Below are positions 10,561 through 60,361 of a stretch of DNA of 64,000 bases, piece by piece. Numbering within the stretch: the stretch's first letter is position 1; every line of letters begins with the position of its first letter. The notes under the pieces are model-generated. The model saw nothing but the letters and a program-made list of their open reading frames with translations. It ran no database searches and was not told the DNA's origin. The DNA lies in the NCBI GenBank assembly GCA_030248195.1, contig JASAND010030874.1, forward strand, positions 1 through 64,000, in the 5' to 3' direction. This DNA comes from Trissonchulus latispiculum (lineage: Eukaryota > Nematoda > Enoplea > Enoplida > Ironidae). A program made the position numbers and the translations under genes.

Positions 10561-13034
10561 TTAAAAGTTTGAAAGCCAATTTTATTACAGGGATTTTTCT
10601 TTTCTTATTGCAGTGGAGGAATGGGGGAAATTTCAATTGACACCTGCCACTCATCTCAAAGAACCTCTCACGAACTTTTACTGAAAAGAGAACTTTTGTG
10701 TTTTTATTGTTTTTCGTACTTTTTAAAAGTACAAAAAAATTTATAAACACTAAATTTTTAGCTGAAGAAGCAAATTCTTAGTCATTTTAGTGAAATTTTA
10801 AGTTATGCCCCTTCAATGATTTTATCCAGGTGTATTTTACTTCTGTTTTATTTCGACTCAACGTTGCCAATACCAGTCTTCGTTAGAGCAATTATTAACC
10901 ATTACATTTTTAAATGCCATTATATATACTTATAAATTTAGACATGTGTTTTGGCTTCTAATGTACATTTTTTATCTCTACCAATTTTGCGTGTATATAA
11001 TATCTTCTTACTTTGGATAGTAAAGGTTTTCTGACTTGATTTTTCGGAATTTTTGAAAATTCTCAACGTCTGGAAGGTCCCACTCCCCAGATCTCCCACA
11101 CTGAACATTTTCGGAAGACTTTGATGTTCAATCTTGACGTTCAGTAATTTGGCAGAAATATCATTCTGTGCGAATATTTGTTGTTTTTTTCTCATGAACA
11201 GACGAAAACAATGTACTACATATAGTATTAAATGCTACAAAACCCCATGAAAACGTGTTTATACTGCAAAAAAAGTAAATTTCCAGAGAAAACACCAATT
11301 TAAAAAAAAACTTAAACAATCCTGGCTCTAACATGAATTGAAACTAGGACTACTAAAAGCAAATTTGTTTTGAAACGCGGGCACTGGTGGACAAAATTTA
11401 GAAACGTGGACATGCGGGCATGTGCGGGCGGACGTGGACAAGACCTGCGTGGACAAACGTGGACGTGGACACTGAAAATCTTGTCCACTTCCAACTCTGT
11501 GTTAAAACTGGAACGACAAGCTGTAATGTGCGCGAATTCTGTGCCTGCTTCGAGCTTTAGAACACAAGCATAGCGTGCGAATTTGTCCCCGGGGGCCAGT
11601 GACCACCCTCAACAACTCTATGTAGGATACACAAAATAGGTTAATATATACATTATACAACAAGTAGCTAAATAAGCATTCAGTAACTTACCATTAAAGC
11701 AAAAATGCTGATACTTTATATATTACCATACTGCTAATCCATGAAATCTATAATTATCAACACAATAATTAGCAACCAATTCGTTAGAGTAAAGGCTGTG
11801 GTACTATGATATAGATATATACCATATATAGATAGATAGATATATACAATAATGATCACTGCAGCCTACAGCCTTATTAGAACTGTCCAATGATTTGACA
11901 GATTTAACATGATACAATTAAAGGCGTTGTAAGAGGCAGTTCAAGCTACAACAAAGGCTAGGCAAAAATTAACTCAAAGTGCCAAAAAAGATTGGAGTTG
12001 AAAATTCCCTCCGTGAAAAGATATTGCGCAAAGTGACCTCCTTTACATCAGGTGCCCGTTGCATAAAAAATATTGCGAAGTACTAATAAATTATTAGTGA
12101 CTAGTGCAGCAGTGTTAATGAGTGAAGCTAATCGACCTACAAATTTTGGTGTTTCGGTATTATTCTGTAGATAAAAAATGGTAACGACTTCAATAATTTT
12201 CTGCAACTCAATAGTTTTGATCACAAATATTGGAGAAAACGAAAAACTTTTTAAGGTTATTCCTTTGGCTTAGTCCAAATTTTAATCTGACACCAATTTA
12301 GAATATATAGTTCGTTAGAACATCTCAAAAGCTACAAAACGACATATATATAGAATATCTCTCCAGGCTCTTCCACAACTTTAGCTATTTTTCATCAAAC
12401 TGCCACACTAAGACTGAACAACAAATCACTAGTAATATATTCCTGTTATTATTAATATTATTAATTATTAATGCAACGGGCCCCAGGCGCGATGAAGATG
12501 ATATACATGACAGGGTGATAGATAACATTTGTGTAGTGTTCAGGGGCACCAAATAGAGTAATACGCGTTTCAGTGAGAGCACCGATACTTTGATACTTTC
12601 CAAGTACATCAAAGACGAGGTGGGACTGGGGTTATTTAATATCTCGGTCTGAAATTTGTGCGTGAGTTTGAGCTTTAAGTAATACCGACTAATAGAGCTC
12701 TTTACACTAAGCAAACAGACAAGAAAGGGGACAAAAATTATGGGACTTGGGACCTTCTAAAAGAATAAATATTTTCTTACATGTAGGAGGTACCGCATAA
12801 GCATTTCAAAAATTTCACTTGAAGATAGATTTCAACCGCTCCTTCATGAAACAGCGCTTAATAAGAACCTAAGGATATGAAGTTTCTCAAGTCGCCCTGC
12901 TGCTGAATTAACTTCACCACTTCACAAGGTGAAATACAAAAAACAAAATTGAACGGCTGGAAAATACCCAAATTCTGAAGAATCCAACCTTCTCCTCCTC
13001 CCATTTCATATCGTAGGTATTAAACACTACCCAA
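10561..13034. other. Intergenic, no gene seen
   Basis: AT-rich and without coding signal. It contains the GTGGACAA patch at 11388-11495 and a short GATA/TATA run near 11815. Confidence 0.55.
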
Positions 13035-13323
13035 TAGAGTTGTTGACCGGCCTAGGAAAACCCGGCCGGCCGGCCGGCCCACTATGCCGCCGATCCGGCC
13101 GGCCGGTTCCGGCCGGCTGACCGGCCGGCCGGTCTTCACAAAAAGGACACTACCTACTTGATTTTATCTGTTATACATAACCAGGAGTAACTGTATGCAT
13201 CATTTAATGCTATAAATTTTGCAAAATACACGAAAAATAGGGCAAAACCGGTACCGGCCGACCTGTTTTGACCTTCCGGCCGGCCGGCCGGCCGAGTCAA
13301 AAACCGGCCGGGCAACAACACTA
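13035..13323. mobile_element. hAT-like non-autonomous element with CCGGCC-rich body, TSD CTACCCAA
   Basis: 289 bp, flanked by a perfect 8-bp duplication CTACCCAA (13027-13034 and 13324-13331). TIRs are TAGAGTTGTTG / CAACAACACTA, fitting the hAT YARNG-type start. Both sub-terminal regions are packed with CCGGCC palindromes around an AT-rich middle. No ORF. Confidence 0.9.
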
Positions 13324-15431
13324 CTACCCAACCCATCAGTAAGCTGTGTAGACTGTAGAGTAGCGGGTCGGGTCTTCTGTCACCGCCGATGAATACAAAT
13401 GTAAAAGGCCGCGCCTTTGTCGTTCTCAGTCGTCCAGGCTGGTGGTGATCGGGCCCGACCCGAACAATCAAAATTAGTAATGTAAATAATTCGTACGAGC
13501 TAAAATTAGTGTTATATATATAATCTAGGTTTTTGCAAATAACCTTAAATGGTATAAAATATCAGGAATAGGATAGACTTAAAGCATTTGAATGAAACCA
13601 ATGTAGGTAAATCATAAGCGGGTACCAGCCTAGTGCAGTCACGACTAACGAGTAGGTAATGAGGTGGAAAGCTTGCCGTCAAGGTCACGTTGCAAATCTG
13701 CCCCCGGGAGTTTTCCACAATTCCACCAGTGGTCTGCATCAGCTTTCACAGTTATTTAGGAATTTTTTTACCAGTTATCTGCTATACCATTTCCTGCATA
13801 ACGTTACAAATCTGTAACGAGAGTAAAAATGGAACGGGGTTTGGTCAGTGCAAACAATACTGGTCCGATCAATGCTAGCTCTGCGCCTGTTTTCACCAAA
13901 ACCATGTTTGGGTATTTAATTCGTAACTTTCTGGAGCTGTCTTCAAAATGTTGCTTGGTTCCGTTTTGGTTCTTTTGGATTTCCTTGTTTTGAGTATGAT
14001 AGAATACAGACGAGTTAAGTACAACTGTACTGGAAAAATTAAAATCTAACTTCTGAGATACAAGAGTTAAACTTAAGCTCTCCTGACCTTTACTCTTTTA
14101 TGGGAAGGACCTTTGGTGTGAATGCAGTGGCGGATTCAGGGCTTTGGTGAGGGAGGCATGTCCTCGCCGTGAATTGAAAATAAAAAGAAAAAGCTCATAC
14201 CTATAAATGAAAGTTAATCAAACGAAGCTTTCAGTCGGTGCAATCTTCCCATTTGTACCGATGCAAAGCTTCCGCGGGATTTTCACCGTAACAACGTCAC
14301 GATCCGCGACGGTCTCAGGCCCAAACAAACTCAGATGACAAAACTATGTATAAACACCCTGTTAAATAAATTCAGGTGCGGATGATAAGCTTACCAAAAG
14401 AGCCTCCAACACCAGTAGCCCTACTCATTTACCATAAACTCGAACTAGCGATATGGTTATAGTTTGCTTCCGTGCTACCTATTTGAAATAAAGGAACAAG
14501 AGGTAGAATTTATTTATACAATAAAATTATTAGCAATATGTATACATACATGTAACAGTTGGCGCCAAATATATATAGACAGTAATATAACATTATACAA
14601 CAAAACAAAAAGAACAAAATAAGTTCAACCCAAAGTAACAGTAACTTCCTTGTAGTAAATAAAATCAAAAGGACGCATTCTCACCTGCTGTAGCACATAC
14701 CAACCAAAACACTACTATGTGCAGTTTCAAAAATACCTACACAACAAGTAAGTTCATAACAAACAAGCAAGTAACAAGATAACAAAAATCTGACGTACAA
14801 TTTCGCTTGAGTTCATGTCAACTACTCTTAGCTTGAACAGTCGCTTCTGAAAAGTGTATATATACAGTACAGATCAGTATCGGATACAGTAACAACAAAT
14901 TAAAATAAACAAACTAAGCTATACACAACCGGGGTGACAAAACCAAACCTAGTCTAGTAGAGCCCCCCCAATTCATTGCATTACAGGCCCACAGCGAATA
15001 CAGAGAGACACACAATCATACAATGGCAGCACGAAGAAAGGACCATTATCAGTTCTGTTTTAGGAGGGATCGGCACGGTACAATTCCATCCACAATTCAA
15101 TTCAATAGGATTAGAATCCTATGGAACTGAACTGTGGATGTAGAATCTTATTGAATTGAATAGAATTGATGATGAATCGATAAATATCGATAATCCTCAC
15201 TCAGTCAAACAGTGCGTACGAAAGTCAAAGTCTCTAGTAGCCAAAATTTCGCAGAAATTATAAAGACGACTGCAGACAAAAATCGGTAATTAGTATAATT
15301 TCGACTGCAAGAAGACACTCCTGTACGGATTCCCATCCCAAGCAGAAACACAACCGGGATCCCAACCCCGCCACAATAGTTGTTCAATTACAATAGCTTC
15401 AGTCTTTCTTTATACAAGTCTATACAAACCA

Positions 15432-15470
<39 letters not shown>

Positions 15471-15471
15471 C
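15432..15471 (+). repeat. (ATT)n microsatellite
   Basis: About 13 uninterrupted ATT units. Confidence 0.95.
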
Positions 15472-15584
15472 ATACACTAACGACCTGTTTTGTGTAATGA
15501 TACGTGTGCAGTAGGTTGTGCATGAATGCAGTCAAGCTAGAAGAAGAAAAACAGTTTCAACACGACTAATGCTGATTTCAGTTC

Positions 15585-15697
15585 TAGCCGCCGCCGCCAA
15601 GCAGATGCGCGTATGCGTTCATGCGCACGAATTCTCTACAATTGATTTTGAACGGCTAAAACGGCATGTTACAATCGCGACTGTGAAGGCACCTTTA
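15585..15697 (-). mobile_element. Diverged short MITE, related to 23613-23762
   Basis: Read on the minus strand it starts AAGGTGCCTTCACAGTCGCG and shares GTAACATGCCGTTTTAGCCG and GAACGCATAC with the plus-strand copy at 23613-23762. Ends are approximate. Confidence 0.55.
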
Positions 15698-16317
15698 ACC
15701 ACAGTCTAAATTTTCATAGAGTACAACTAACCACTACACAACGACCTACTACAACGTACAGTCTCTGTACAAACGTATATACTAAACCGCTCAAGACATA
15801 TACCCGTAGCAAAAAAGCAATCCCTCATCCATGTAACTGTTACAGACAAGCCAAATCAACGCATATCTTACATAATAACCAGTCAGAGTATATTGACTAA
15901 CAGAATGAAAGGATCAGACAAAATTTTTCGGGCCGTTTTCCCAATATCTCCGAATTAGTCAACCAATCTACAAGCCACAAACAAATCCTAAAAAAACTCG
16001 CCAAACGCCCAACCGAACAAAACTCTCGAAATGAAAAAACCCAAGCCATAGGGTAACAACTATCATACTAATGCACTAGCAATTCTAAACAGCAAAAACA
16101 ATACATCAATACATAGGCTAAATACAGCAGTTCAGATCAACAATAAGTAAGCAAAATTAATCGCAGAAATTACGCAAAATTCTCAACTCTCACAGTAGGG
16201 TCCAATTGTCTAGATGCAAAAAAACCATACAAGAACTTTCAGAAATTAATTTAAATCAGAAAAAAATCACAATTAGAAAAAGGTTACACGCCTGTTCAGA
16301 AGCATTTAATCAACAGC

Positions 16318-16625
16318 ACAGGGTACTATTTACAGGAGGGGAGGGGTGGGGAAATTAGCACTCTCCCGGGATATTTGCTTCCCCCCCGGGGATTTGGGGG
16401 GCCCAAATGTTTCCCTAGAAAGGTAATTTTTCAAAAATTTCGCGGCTTCGCCCGAGATTGTTACCTCAAATGTCGATTTTTAACCAAAATTCAGACACTT
16501 TTCAGAATTTTTAGCGTGCATGCATGAAAAATGGGCCAAAATATACTAATTTTTGGGATCAATTTTACAAAAATCTCCACCCGAAAACTTCTGTACCCCA
16601 ATCCCTAAAACATACTCTGGCAGGA
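16318..16625. mobile_element. Degenerate G-run element, CAGGGTA-end group
   Basis: Starts CAGGGTACTATTTA and carries G/C runs followed by GGGCCCAAATGTTT, a CGCGGCTTCGCCCG core and the word TTTTTGGG, in the same order as the intact copy at 51047-51366. The right end is decayed. Confidence 0.5.
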
Positions 16626-17221
16626 AGCAACTATGACAACAACAATTAATTAATTGATGCAAACAGAATGGACACATGAGGAAACAAACAATCAAGCGTT
16701 GTTGTACAAGAGAATTCTTGGCTTCATAAGGCAAACTAATTGAGCGATACAAAAGAAGAGACGAGACAAGAGCAAAACCACAGCAATAAAGCGGTAAACA
16801 AAAACAACAACCGAACCTACACGGAAAATCTGAATCCCGCCTTTTCCCTAACGAAAGATCCAGAGAGTTTTGAACAGCACTGACGACTTTGAAAATGTAA
16901 TCAAGCCTGTTAACATGTAAATCCTTCCAAAAATGCGGTCACATGAACAACGATCATTTATGTTTTGAACAAATTTTCGTCCTGAATCCCAGATCCCTTT
17001 TTTCCAAATCAGTCCCCCGCGGGAGACTGACACATATGGACGGACTTCTTTCTTTCGCTTTCAAAGGACGGAACAATGACAGATAAACTTCGCAGACCTC
17101 ACCACAGCGACAAAGGAGACCGCCACTTCCTCGTGAGGGTGGGGGTGGACAAAAGCAAAGACCACCACCTGTGGGTTTCCCTGTCGTATGTAGTTCAACA
17201 AACCACTTTTGTACCAACAAG

Positions 17222-54007
<36,786 letters not shown>

Positions 54008-56010
54008 TCTCAGGCCAAATCATGGCATATCACTCCACAATTATATAATTAAAAATAAAGTAGAAATATATACGTAAGAGTTGCAGAAATGATTCTAAAA
54101 TAAAAATAACATTCCTGTAAACCTTAAACCGTTCCTCTCCCTATATTCTCATGACCGCTTCGACTGGAGTGAAAAAGATGAAAATATTTGACGACTGGCC
54201 GAAATCAAAGGAAATCATCTTCGTGGCAAACATGGCATGGCGCATGGTTATCAAGTAAAGTAAAGAAAGTGTAAGCAAAGCTTGAACTTAAAAAAATTGT
54301 TGTCCCCCAGTCCTCAACATGCCAATCAGGAGGTGCTGATTTCAAATCTGGTGTCCAAATTAAAATTCAATCAAAACTGTGTTTGACTGTTTGTACCTAT
54401 AAATCGAAATCCAAATAAAAATTATATCCGTTCTCCACAAATATTTGAAAAATCGAAATTTCGACACAAAAGAAACAAAATTTTGTGAGTACGGGCTATG
54501 TAAGTTACACAAGTTCCAACAAGGCTTATGCGTTTTACACTATATAAATATAATATTTCAAAACTATATATTTTAAGCCAAAACAATCAGCCATTTTTAG
54601 CAAACTCAGTTGGCTTGCTGGAATTTGCTGAGGCGGTAACCAAACTTTAGGAGAGAAAAGTAGGGAGGTATAGGTATATATATATAGTCCGGACTCCGGG
54701 GGGAGGTCCGGGCCCCCAATGATGAAAAATCGAACCTCAGTTTATGGGTATATCAGAGGCTATAGATGAGGCCTTGGCTTTTGCTTAGTTTCAGGCTTAC
54801 AGCCGATTAACACGTAAAGATCAAAAAAAGGTCGTCGACCAAAGTTTTGAAGTGGGTAATTTTAGTACCAATCGGCTTATTGCATAGAAATGAGTTTTAT
54901 ATACCCCCCAAGTCCACTTGATCCAAATTTCGGGGAGGGGGAGGTACGAAAAGCACATTGTTTGCTATTTTTCTGCCGTTTTTGGTAATTGTTTGGAAAA
55001 ATTATGAAAACTGAGAGGGGATTCGGAAACTAAAGGAGGGGGGGGTCGCCCAAGGCCGATTTGGAGGGGACAGGTAACCAATTTCAGGGGAGTCACAGCG
55101 ATTTGGGCTGAAGAGGGGGAGAGGTCATCTCCAAAGAATACTTGACCAAACCTGGGGTGTTCGCCGCCAAACTTCCCCGCAATACATCAAATATGTAAGT
55201 GAATTTCTTGAAAATTACTTCAAACTCATTGCCTTCCCGCCATAATCTTAGTCAGAAGAAGCATACGAGACATAATTCCTCAGTCAAGACAAACTAATGT
55301 GAAAAGTCTGACTCGGCCGGCAAATAAAATCCATCAGACTGGGCAGACAGCCAAGCCACGGAAATTAAACGCAATGGCTTGGCTTCCCCGCTCATTTCAT
55401 TCCAATCCCCGTTAGAAACGCCGAAAATATGGTAAGGCTAACTTCACGCTGGAAAAACTAACATTTCCTTCACCATGTGCGTAAAAATGTGTGACTACAG
55501 GTAACAAACCCGGCAAATTTAAGCGGGATACGCACTGAAAAGAAATCTGAGACACACATACATACATGCGCTAGAGGAGTGGCCTACTGGCAGCCCTAGT
55601 AGAAAAGTGTGTTAGAAAAATGTGCAGAGCGCAATGAGAGAGACAAGAGACGGGGAGACGGGGCAATCGATTAGACTGGAGTACACGTGAATGAGAGAGC
55701 GACAAAAGCGCTGGCAAGATGCCTCTCACCCAGCACAGCGACCTCTAACCACCACAAACGCTGATCAAATGCTCGATAATAATTGAAAAGAAAGTTCAGA
55801 TGGCAGAGCAAATCTCATGTGAGACTTTTAGTAGTCTGTAAAGGCGACATACTGTCTTGATTGCATGTGAGGAGCGAATTATAACAGTAGCTGAAGTCAC
55901 CTGTCACTATTTCGGAACACGATATGTGGGCGAAATTAGAAATTATGCAAATTAAGGTTTCGGCTGCTGTCAACTTCATTCTTTTGCAGATTTGCTGCAA
56001 CAGTGCTGTG
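54008..56010. other. Region upstream of FNIP, no gene seen
   Basis: Should contain the FNIP promoter and 5'UTR, but no defining motif was recognised. A GGACTCCGGGGGGAGGTCCG palindrome lies near 54690-54711 and G-rich patches at 54940-55110. No coding signal. Confidence 0.55.
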
Positions 56011-56234
56011 TTCGTCCAGGAATAAAACAGTTACAGCTTTTCAAAATTTCCAATTCCTATTGAAAATGGCCTAAAATCGGAACTTTAGTTTTTTGCTTCT
56101 GATAACGATAACTTACTCAAATCAAAACCGTTTGAAACGTTCTATAGCTTAATTTGGAGCTAAAAACAGTATCTAAAACTTGTCGAAGATGTTTTTTCGA
56201 AATTCCGTTTCTAACTTTTGCAATATTCATTTCC

Positions 56235-56444
56235 GTGAGACAACCCCAAAAATAATTCAAAATTGACATTTTTCGAAAATTTCCGAACTTTATAAGCATA
56301 ATATCTACATCAATCGATAGCTTTTTCAATTCTAAAAAACTTTTCTTCTTGACACAAACGTCCATTTTGCAACTATTTGAAGTTATCGGTTAAAAACCGT
56401 ATGCTCGCGAATTTTCAATTTTTGTGATTGTAGGGTTGTCTCAC
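56235..56444. mobile_element. Small MITE in the left arm of Z
   Basis: 210 bp bounded by inverted GTGAGACAACCC / GGGTTGTCTCAC. The corresponding right arm of Z lacks this segment, which supports an insertion. Confidence 0.7.
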
Positions 56445-57230
56445 AAAGAGGATTGCTACGAAAACTGGAAACCTTAAGCTTAGTTCTCACTGCCAAAGTT
56501 TTAAGTTTTAAGGTTTTAAGTTTTAAGGTTTTTAGTTTTAAGAAAATTAATTTTAGCAAGGATTGATTCACACTAGTTTGCCAGTTTTTTAAGTTTTAAC
56601 AGAGTGGAACGGCTCTAGCTGTCAATCAAAAGTGTCCGGGGAATTTTCGGGTCATCCTAATTTCTTGATGCAAGCAACTAAAATTTAGAACTAAGGAACG
56701 AACAAAGTCTTAAATTCTAAATTCAAACCAATGAATAAAAAATTAGAAATTAAAACTTAGGAACTTTCACAAATGGCAAAACATTAATGTGCTTAAAAGT
56801 TTAGACCACATATTTTGTCCGGGGAATTTTTTGTCATCTTAATTTTCTAATTTCTATTATTTAGATAATAGAAAATTTTACTTAATTTCTATGTTCTATG
56901 TTCTATATATTAGATTTTAGAAAATTAAGCCTTAGGGTTTTAAGATTCGAAGTGTAGGTTTTAGAATTTAGAATTTTAGACTTTAGGAATTTTTAAAATT
57001 TGTTTCTAAAGTCTAATCTCTAAACTCTAAAGCAAAAATCCTAATTTCTAAAATAAAAGCATTCAATGTGCGCATTTTTGGAGTTGCGCATAATTTAGTC
57101 AACGGAAACAAACAGACCCGACGCAGTCTGGCTGTCCGATTGCGCCAACAGTGTTGATCTAGCTTAGGATCAAACTCATACATGAGAACGCTTTAAGAGG
57201 CAGATTTCCTGCTTTTTTCTGCTGGGGTCC

Positions 57231-57604
57231 ATAAAAGTGATTAGTTGATTAGTGATTACTGATTGTTTGATTAGTGTAGCTGTTTTTCGAGAAAAGCTTT
57301 TGTTGCAGTCCACATTTTATGGTAACATACTGATTGTTGAACTGCTTTATCCAAAAAGAATGAAGTATTTTATTTATCCTCACTGACAGAGTCAGTCAAG
57401 GGAAAATTTTGAAAGCAGTCGTAATTTTTTACTTTTTGCACTGGCATTATTCCGATTAAAGTAGTAACAATTTAGATGTGATTAGATTAGAACGCTCAAA
57501 GACATGTGACTTCAGAATGACATAAATTATTGTTGCAGCTCATTTTGTACATAGCTTTGAATATCCTCGAAAAACTACTACAGTAATCAACTAATTACTT
57601 TTAT
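57231..57604. mobile_element. TIR insertion in the left arm of B
   Basis: Begins ATAAAAGTGATTAGTTGATTA and ends with its near-inverse TAATCAACTAATTACTTTTAT. The right arm of B has only GTTGCATAAAAGCAAC at this place, so the segment is an extra insertion of about 374 bp. Confidence 0.72.
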
Positions 57605-58013
57605 CAAGAGTACATAATACACAAGAGTATGACAAGTGTCATACGCTATGCATTACAAGCCTGTTACATCCTCTGCACGCTATCGGCTGACCCCCTAGAT
57701 CAAACCCCCTCACCCCGCCCCTGTATATGTACTGGGTCCAAACGGGGGATCGGGCTTGTGTTTGTATATTTTGTACACTAATTTGTAAATCATGCAAGCT
57801 TGTACCCACTGCATAAATTGGGGCCCCGCCAAGTTTAACATGTAAGTATAATAACACTGACCCCGATCCCTCGTTTGGCTGAGTACATAGATAGGGGCGG
57901 AGTCAAGGGGGGCCTGATTTAGGTATGGGGTCAGCTGTTACCGTGCAGAGGATGTAACAGGCTTGTAATGCATAGCATATGACGCTTGTCATACTCTTAT
58001 GTATTATGTACTG
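57605..58013. repeat. Inner palindrome of element B
   Basis: Left AGTACATAATACACAAGAGT and CTGTTACATCCTCTGCACG mirror right-side sequences up to 58013. The centre shares CGCTATCGGCTGAC with the MITE 24962-25348. Confidence 0.8.
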
Positions 58014-58441
58014 TTGCTTTTATGCAACGGACCCCAGCCGCCAGAATAAAAAGCAGGAAATCTGCCTCTTAAAGCGTTCTCATGTATGAGTTTGATCCTA
58101 AGCTAGATCAACACTGTTGGCGCAATCAGACAGCCAGACTGCATCGGGTCTGTCTCCGTTGATTAAATTATACGCAATGCCAAAAATGCGCACATTGAAT
58201 GCTGTGACTTTAGAAACTAGGATTTTTGCTTTAGATTTTAGAGATTAGACTTTAGAAACAAATTTTAAAAATTTTTAAAGTCTAAAATTCTAAATTCTAA
58301 AACCTAAACTTCGAATTTTAAAAGCCTAATGCTTAATTTTCTAAAATCTAATATTTAGAACATAGAACATAGAAATTAAGTAAAATTTGCTATTATCTAA
58401 ATAATAGAAATTAGAAAATTAAGATGACAAAAAATTCCCCG

Positions 58442-60361
58442 TGTCCGGGGAATTTCCTGTCATCTTAATTTTCTAAGTTCTAACAGGTAGATCATAAAAA
58501 ATTTTGCTTAAGTTCTATATTCTAACACATAAATCATTAGACTTTAGAGCTTAAAATGATTGACTTTAGAAAACAAACGTTTAGGATTTAGAACTTAGGA
58601 TTTTAGACTTTAGCAATCTTACAGTTGTGTCTCTAAATCCTAAAACCTAAATTCTATGATTCTAGAATCTAAAGTCTAAGTTTCTAGTGTTTGTCCCTTA
58701 AAGGGCTGTTGGGTTAGCAAACTAGTAAAACTAGTAATCAAAACAGCACAGAAAATTGTCAACGAAGCAGAACTGGGTTGATGATAGTGATGATACGGGA
58801 ATGCAATGCGAAATTGTCTATATTATTTTTGATGGTAAAGATACAGAGCAATGTATAACTTTCTGCCAGTGTTGTGATTTACCGTGATGAATTTATTAGA
58901 TAATTAATTCTTTGTTTATTAAAATTAAATTATTAAAATGAATTTAAATAATAATTGAATTTAATAATAATATTGAATGAGTGAGTATTTTAGAATGAGT
59001 TCTTGTATTCCATTTTCTAATCCTCAAACTAGACCAGACTATGTAGATCACATTTTAGACCTATTTTCCGCTTGCTGCTCCTATTTCCATCACCTGGTTA
59101 CTTTTTCGCCTTTTAGACCTGCTTTCCTTGCCCGCACCCGCTTTTAAGCCTTGCTTCCACTTCCTCATTTTCTCCTTTCGTTATGGCTCCCGCTTTAGAG
59201 GGTGACCCGGAAAATACTTATAATGACTTTTAAAGCTGCTTTTCCCTAAACTGGTCTGACTTCAGTTTCACTGGTTGTTTTGGTGCGACTCGGTGCGAGT
59301 CCGCTTTTTCTACTATCAGCTTTTCTCTGATTAACTAATCAATGCAGTCCTCATTTCATACTATTTCCTAAGAAGCGCTGTTGGAATGGAACGATATTAG
59401 CTTAATTAAAGTGCTGTGCTCTTCTTGACGATTTTATATGGGCCAGTGCCAGTCCGTGATGTTCCCATTCAAGGTGTCAAATCCAAAGGGTATTAGATCA
59501 GTAAAGTGGCCCCTATTTCTTCGGTATGATTCAGCATCTTCTTCAGTAGAAGGCAGATTGGCAGGACTTGGAGCCAGCCAAAGTTGAACACTGTAGACTG
59601 AACCAGAACGTCAACTTCTTTAGGTAATTTACTCGCTTCGCAAGATATAATTCCCTCTGAGTAAGAAATCTTAACATAAACGTTTCAGAAAAGCGCGACT
59701 ATTGGGATGTTGTGCTTGTAAAACTAAAAAATGTCTTTGGCGTGGAAGCCAGAGTTGCAAGCCAGACCGAGACCAGCCAGTCAGCCAGACCTGTATAAAA
59801 TGGGTACTGTTTGGGAATATCCTAAATTTAGAGGACGCAGTGTTTTATTTTCCCACCACTTATTCCCCCGGACTAATGGAAGTGGTCCTAGTACGCCTAT
59901 GGTCAATACTTAGGGCAAACAAGTACTAAATTTAAGCAAACATCTGATCTCTGAAGCTATTACGATACGTGATATTTGATTGGCTGAAAAATGATTGCTT
60001 TGATTGTGGTTGGCCTGCTTCAGTCACGTGTCTATGTTGCAGGATTCTATGCCTAAACTTCTATGTTTTACAACCTAAACACAAGCATAAAGATTAGAAC
60101 TTATATCTTAAACATTAGAAATTTACACTTTAGATTTCAGAATCATAGAATTTAGGTTTTAGGATTTAGAGACACAACTGTAAGATTCCTAAAGTCTAAA
60201 ATCCTAAGTTCTAAATCCTAAAAGTTTGTTTTCTAAAGTCAATCACTTTAAGCGCTAAAGTCTAATTATTTATGCGTTAGAACATAGAAATTTAGCAAAA
60301 TTTTCTATGATCTAAGTATTAGAACATAGAAAATTAAGATGACAGGAAAATTCCCCGGACA
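58442..60361. mobile_element. Foldback element C (same family) inserted in the end of B, TSD TCCCCG
   Basis: 1920 bp, ends TGTCCGGGGAATTTCCTGTC / GACAGGAAAATTCCCCGGACA with arms of about 250 bp (58442-58690 against 60115-60361) around a 1.4-kb loop without recognised coding content. Flanked by TCCCCG (58436-58441 and 60362-60367), a 6-bp piece of B's own terminus. The last four bases of B (GACA) follow at 60368-60371. Confidence 0.93.

Larger units (their letters stand above)
13324..16317. other. Intergenic, no gene seen
   Basis: Holds an (ATT)n run, a palindromic TTCAATTCAATAGGATT patch near 15095-15165, and a diverged MITE at 15585-15697 that is inverse-related to 23613-23762. No coding region recognised. 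Confidence 0.55.
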
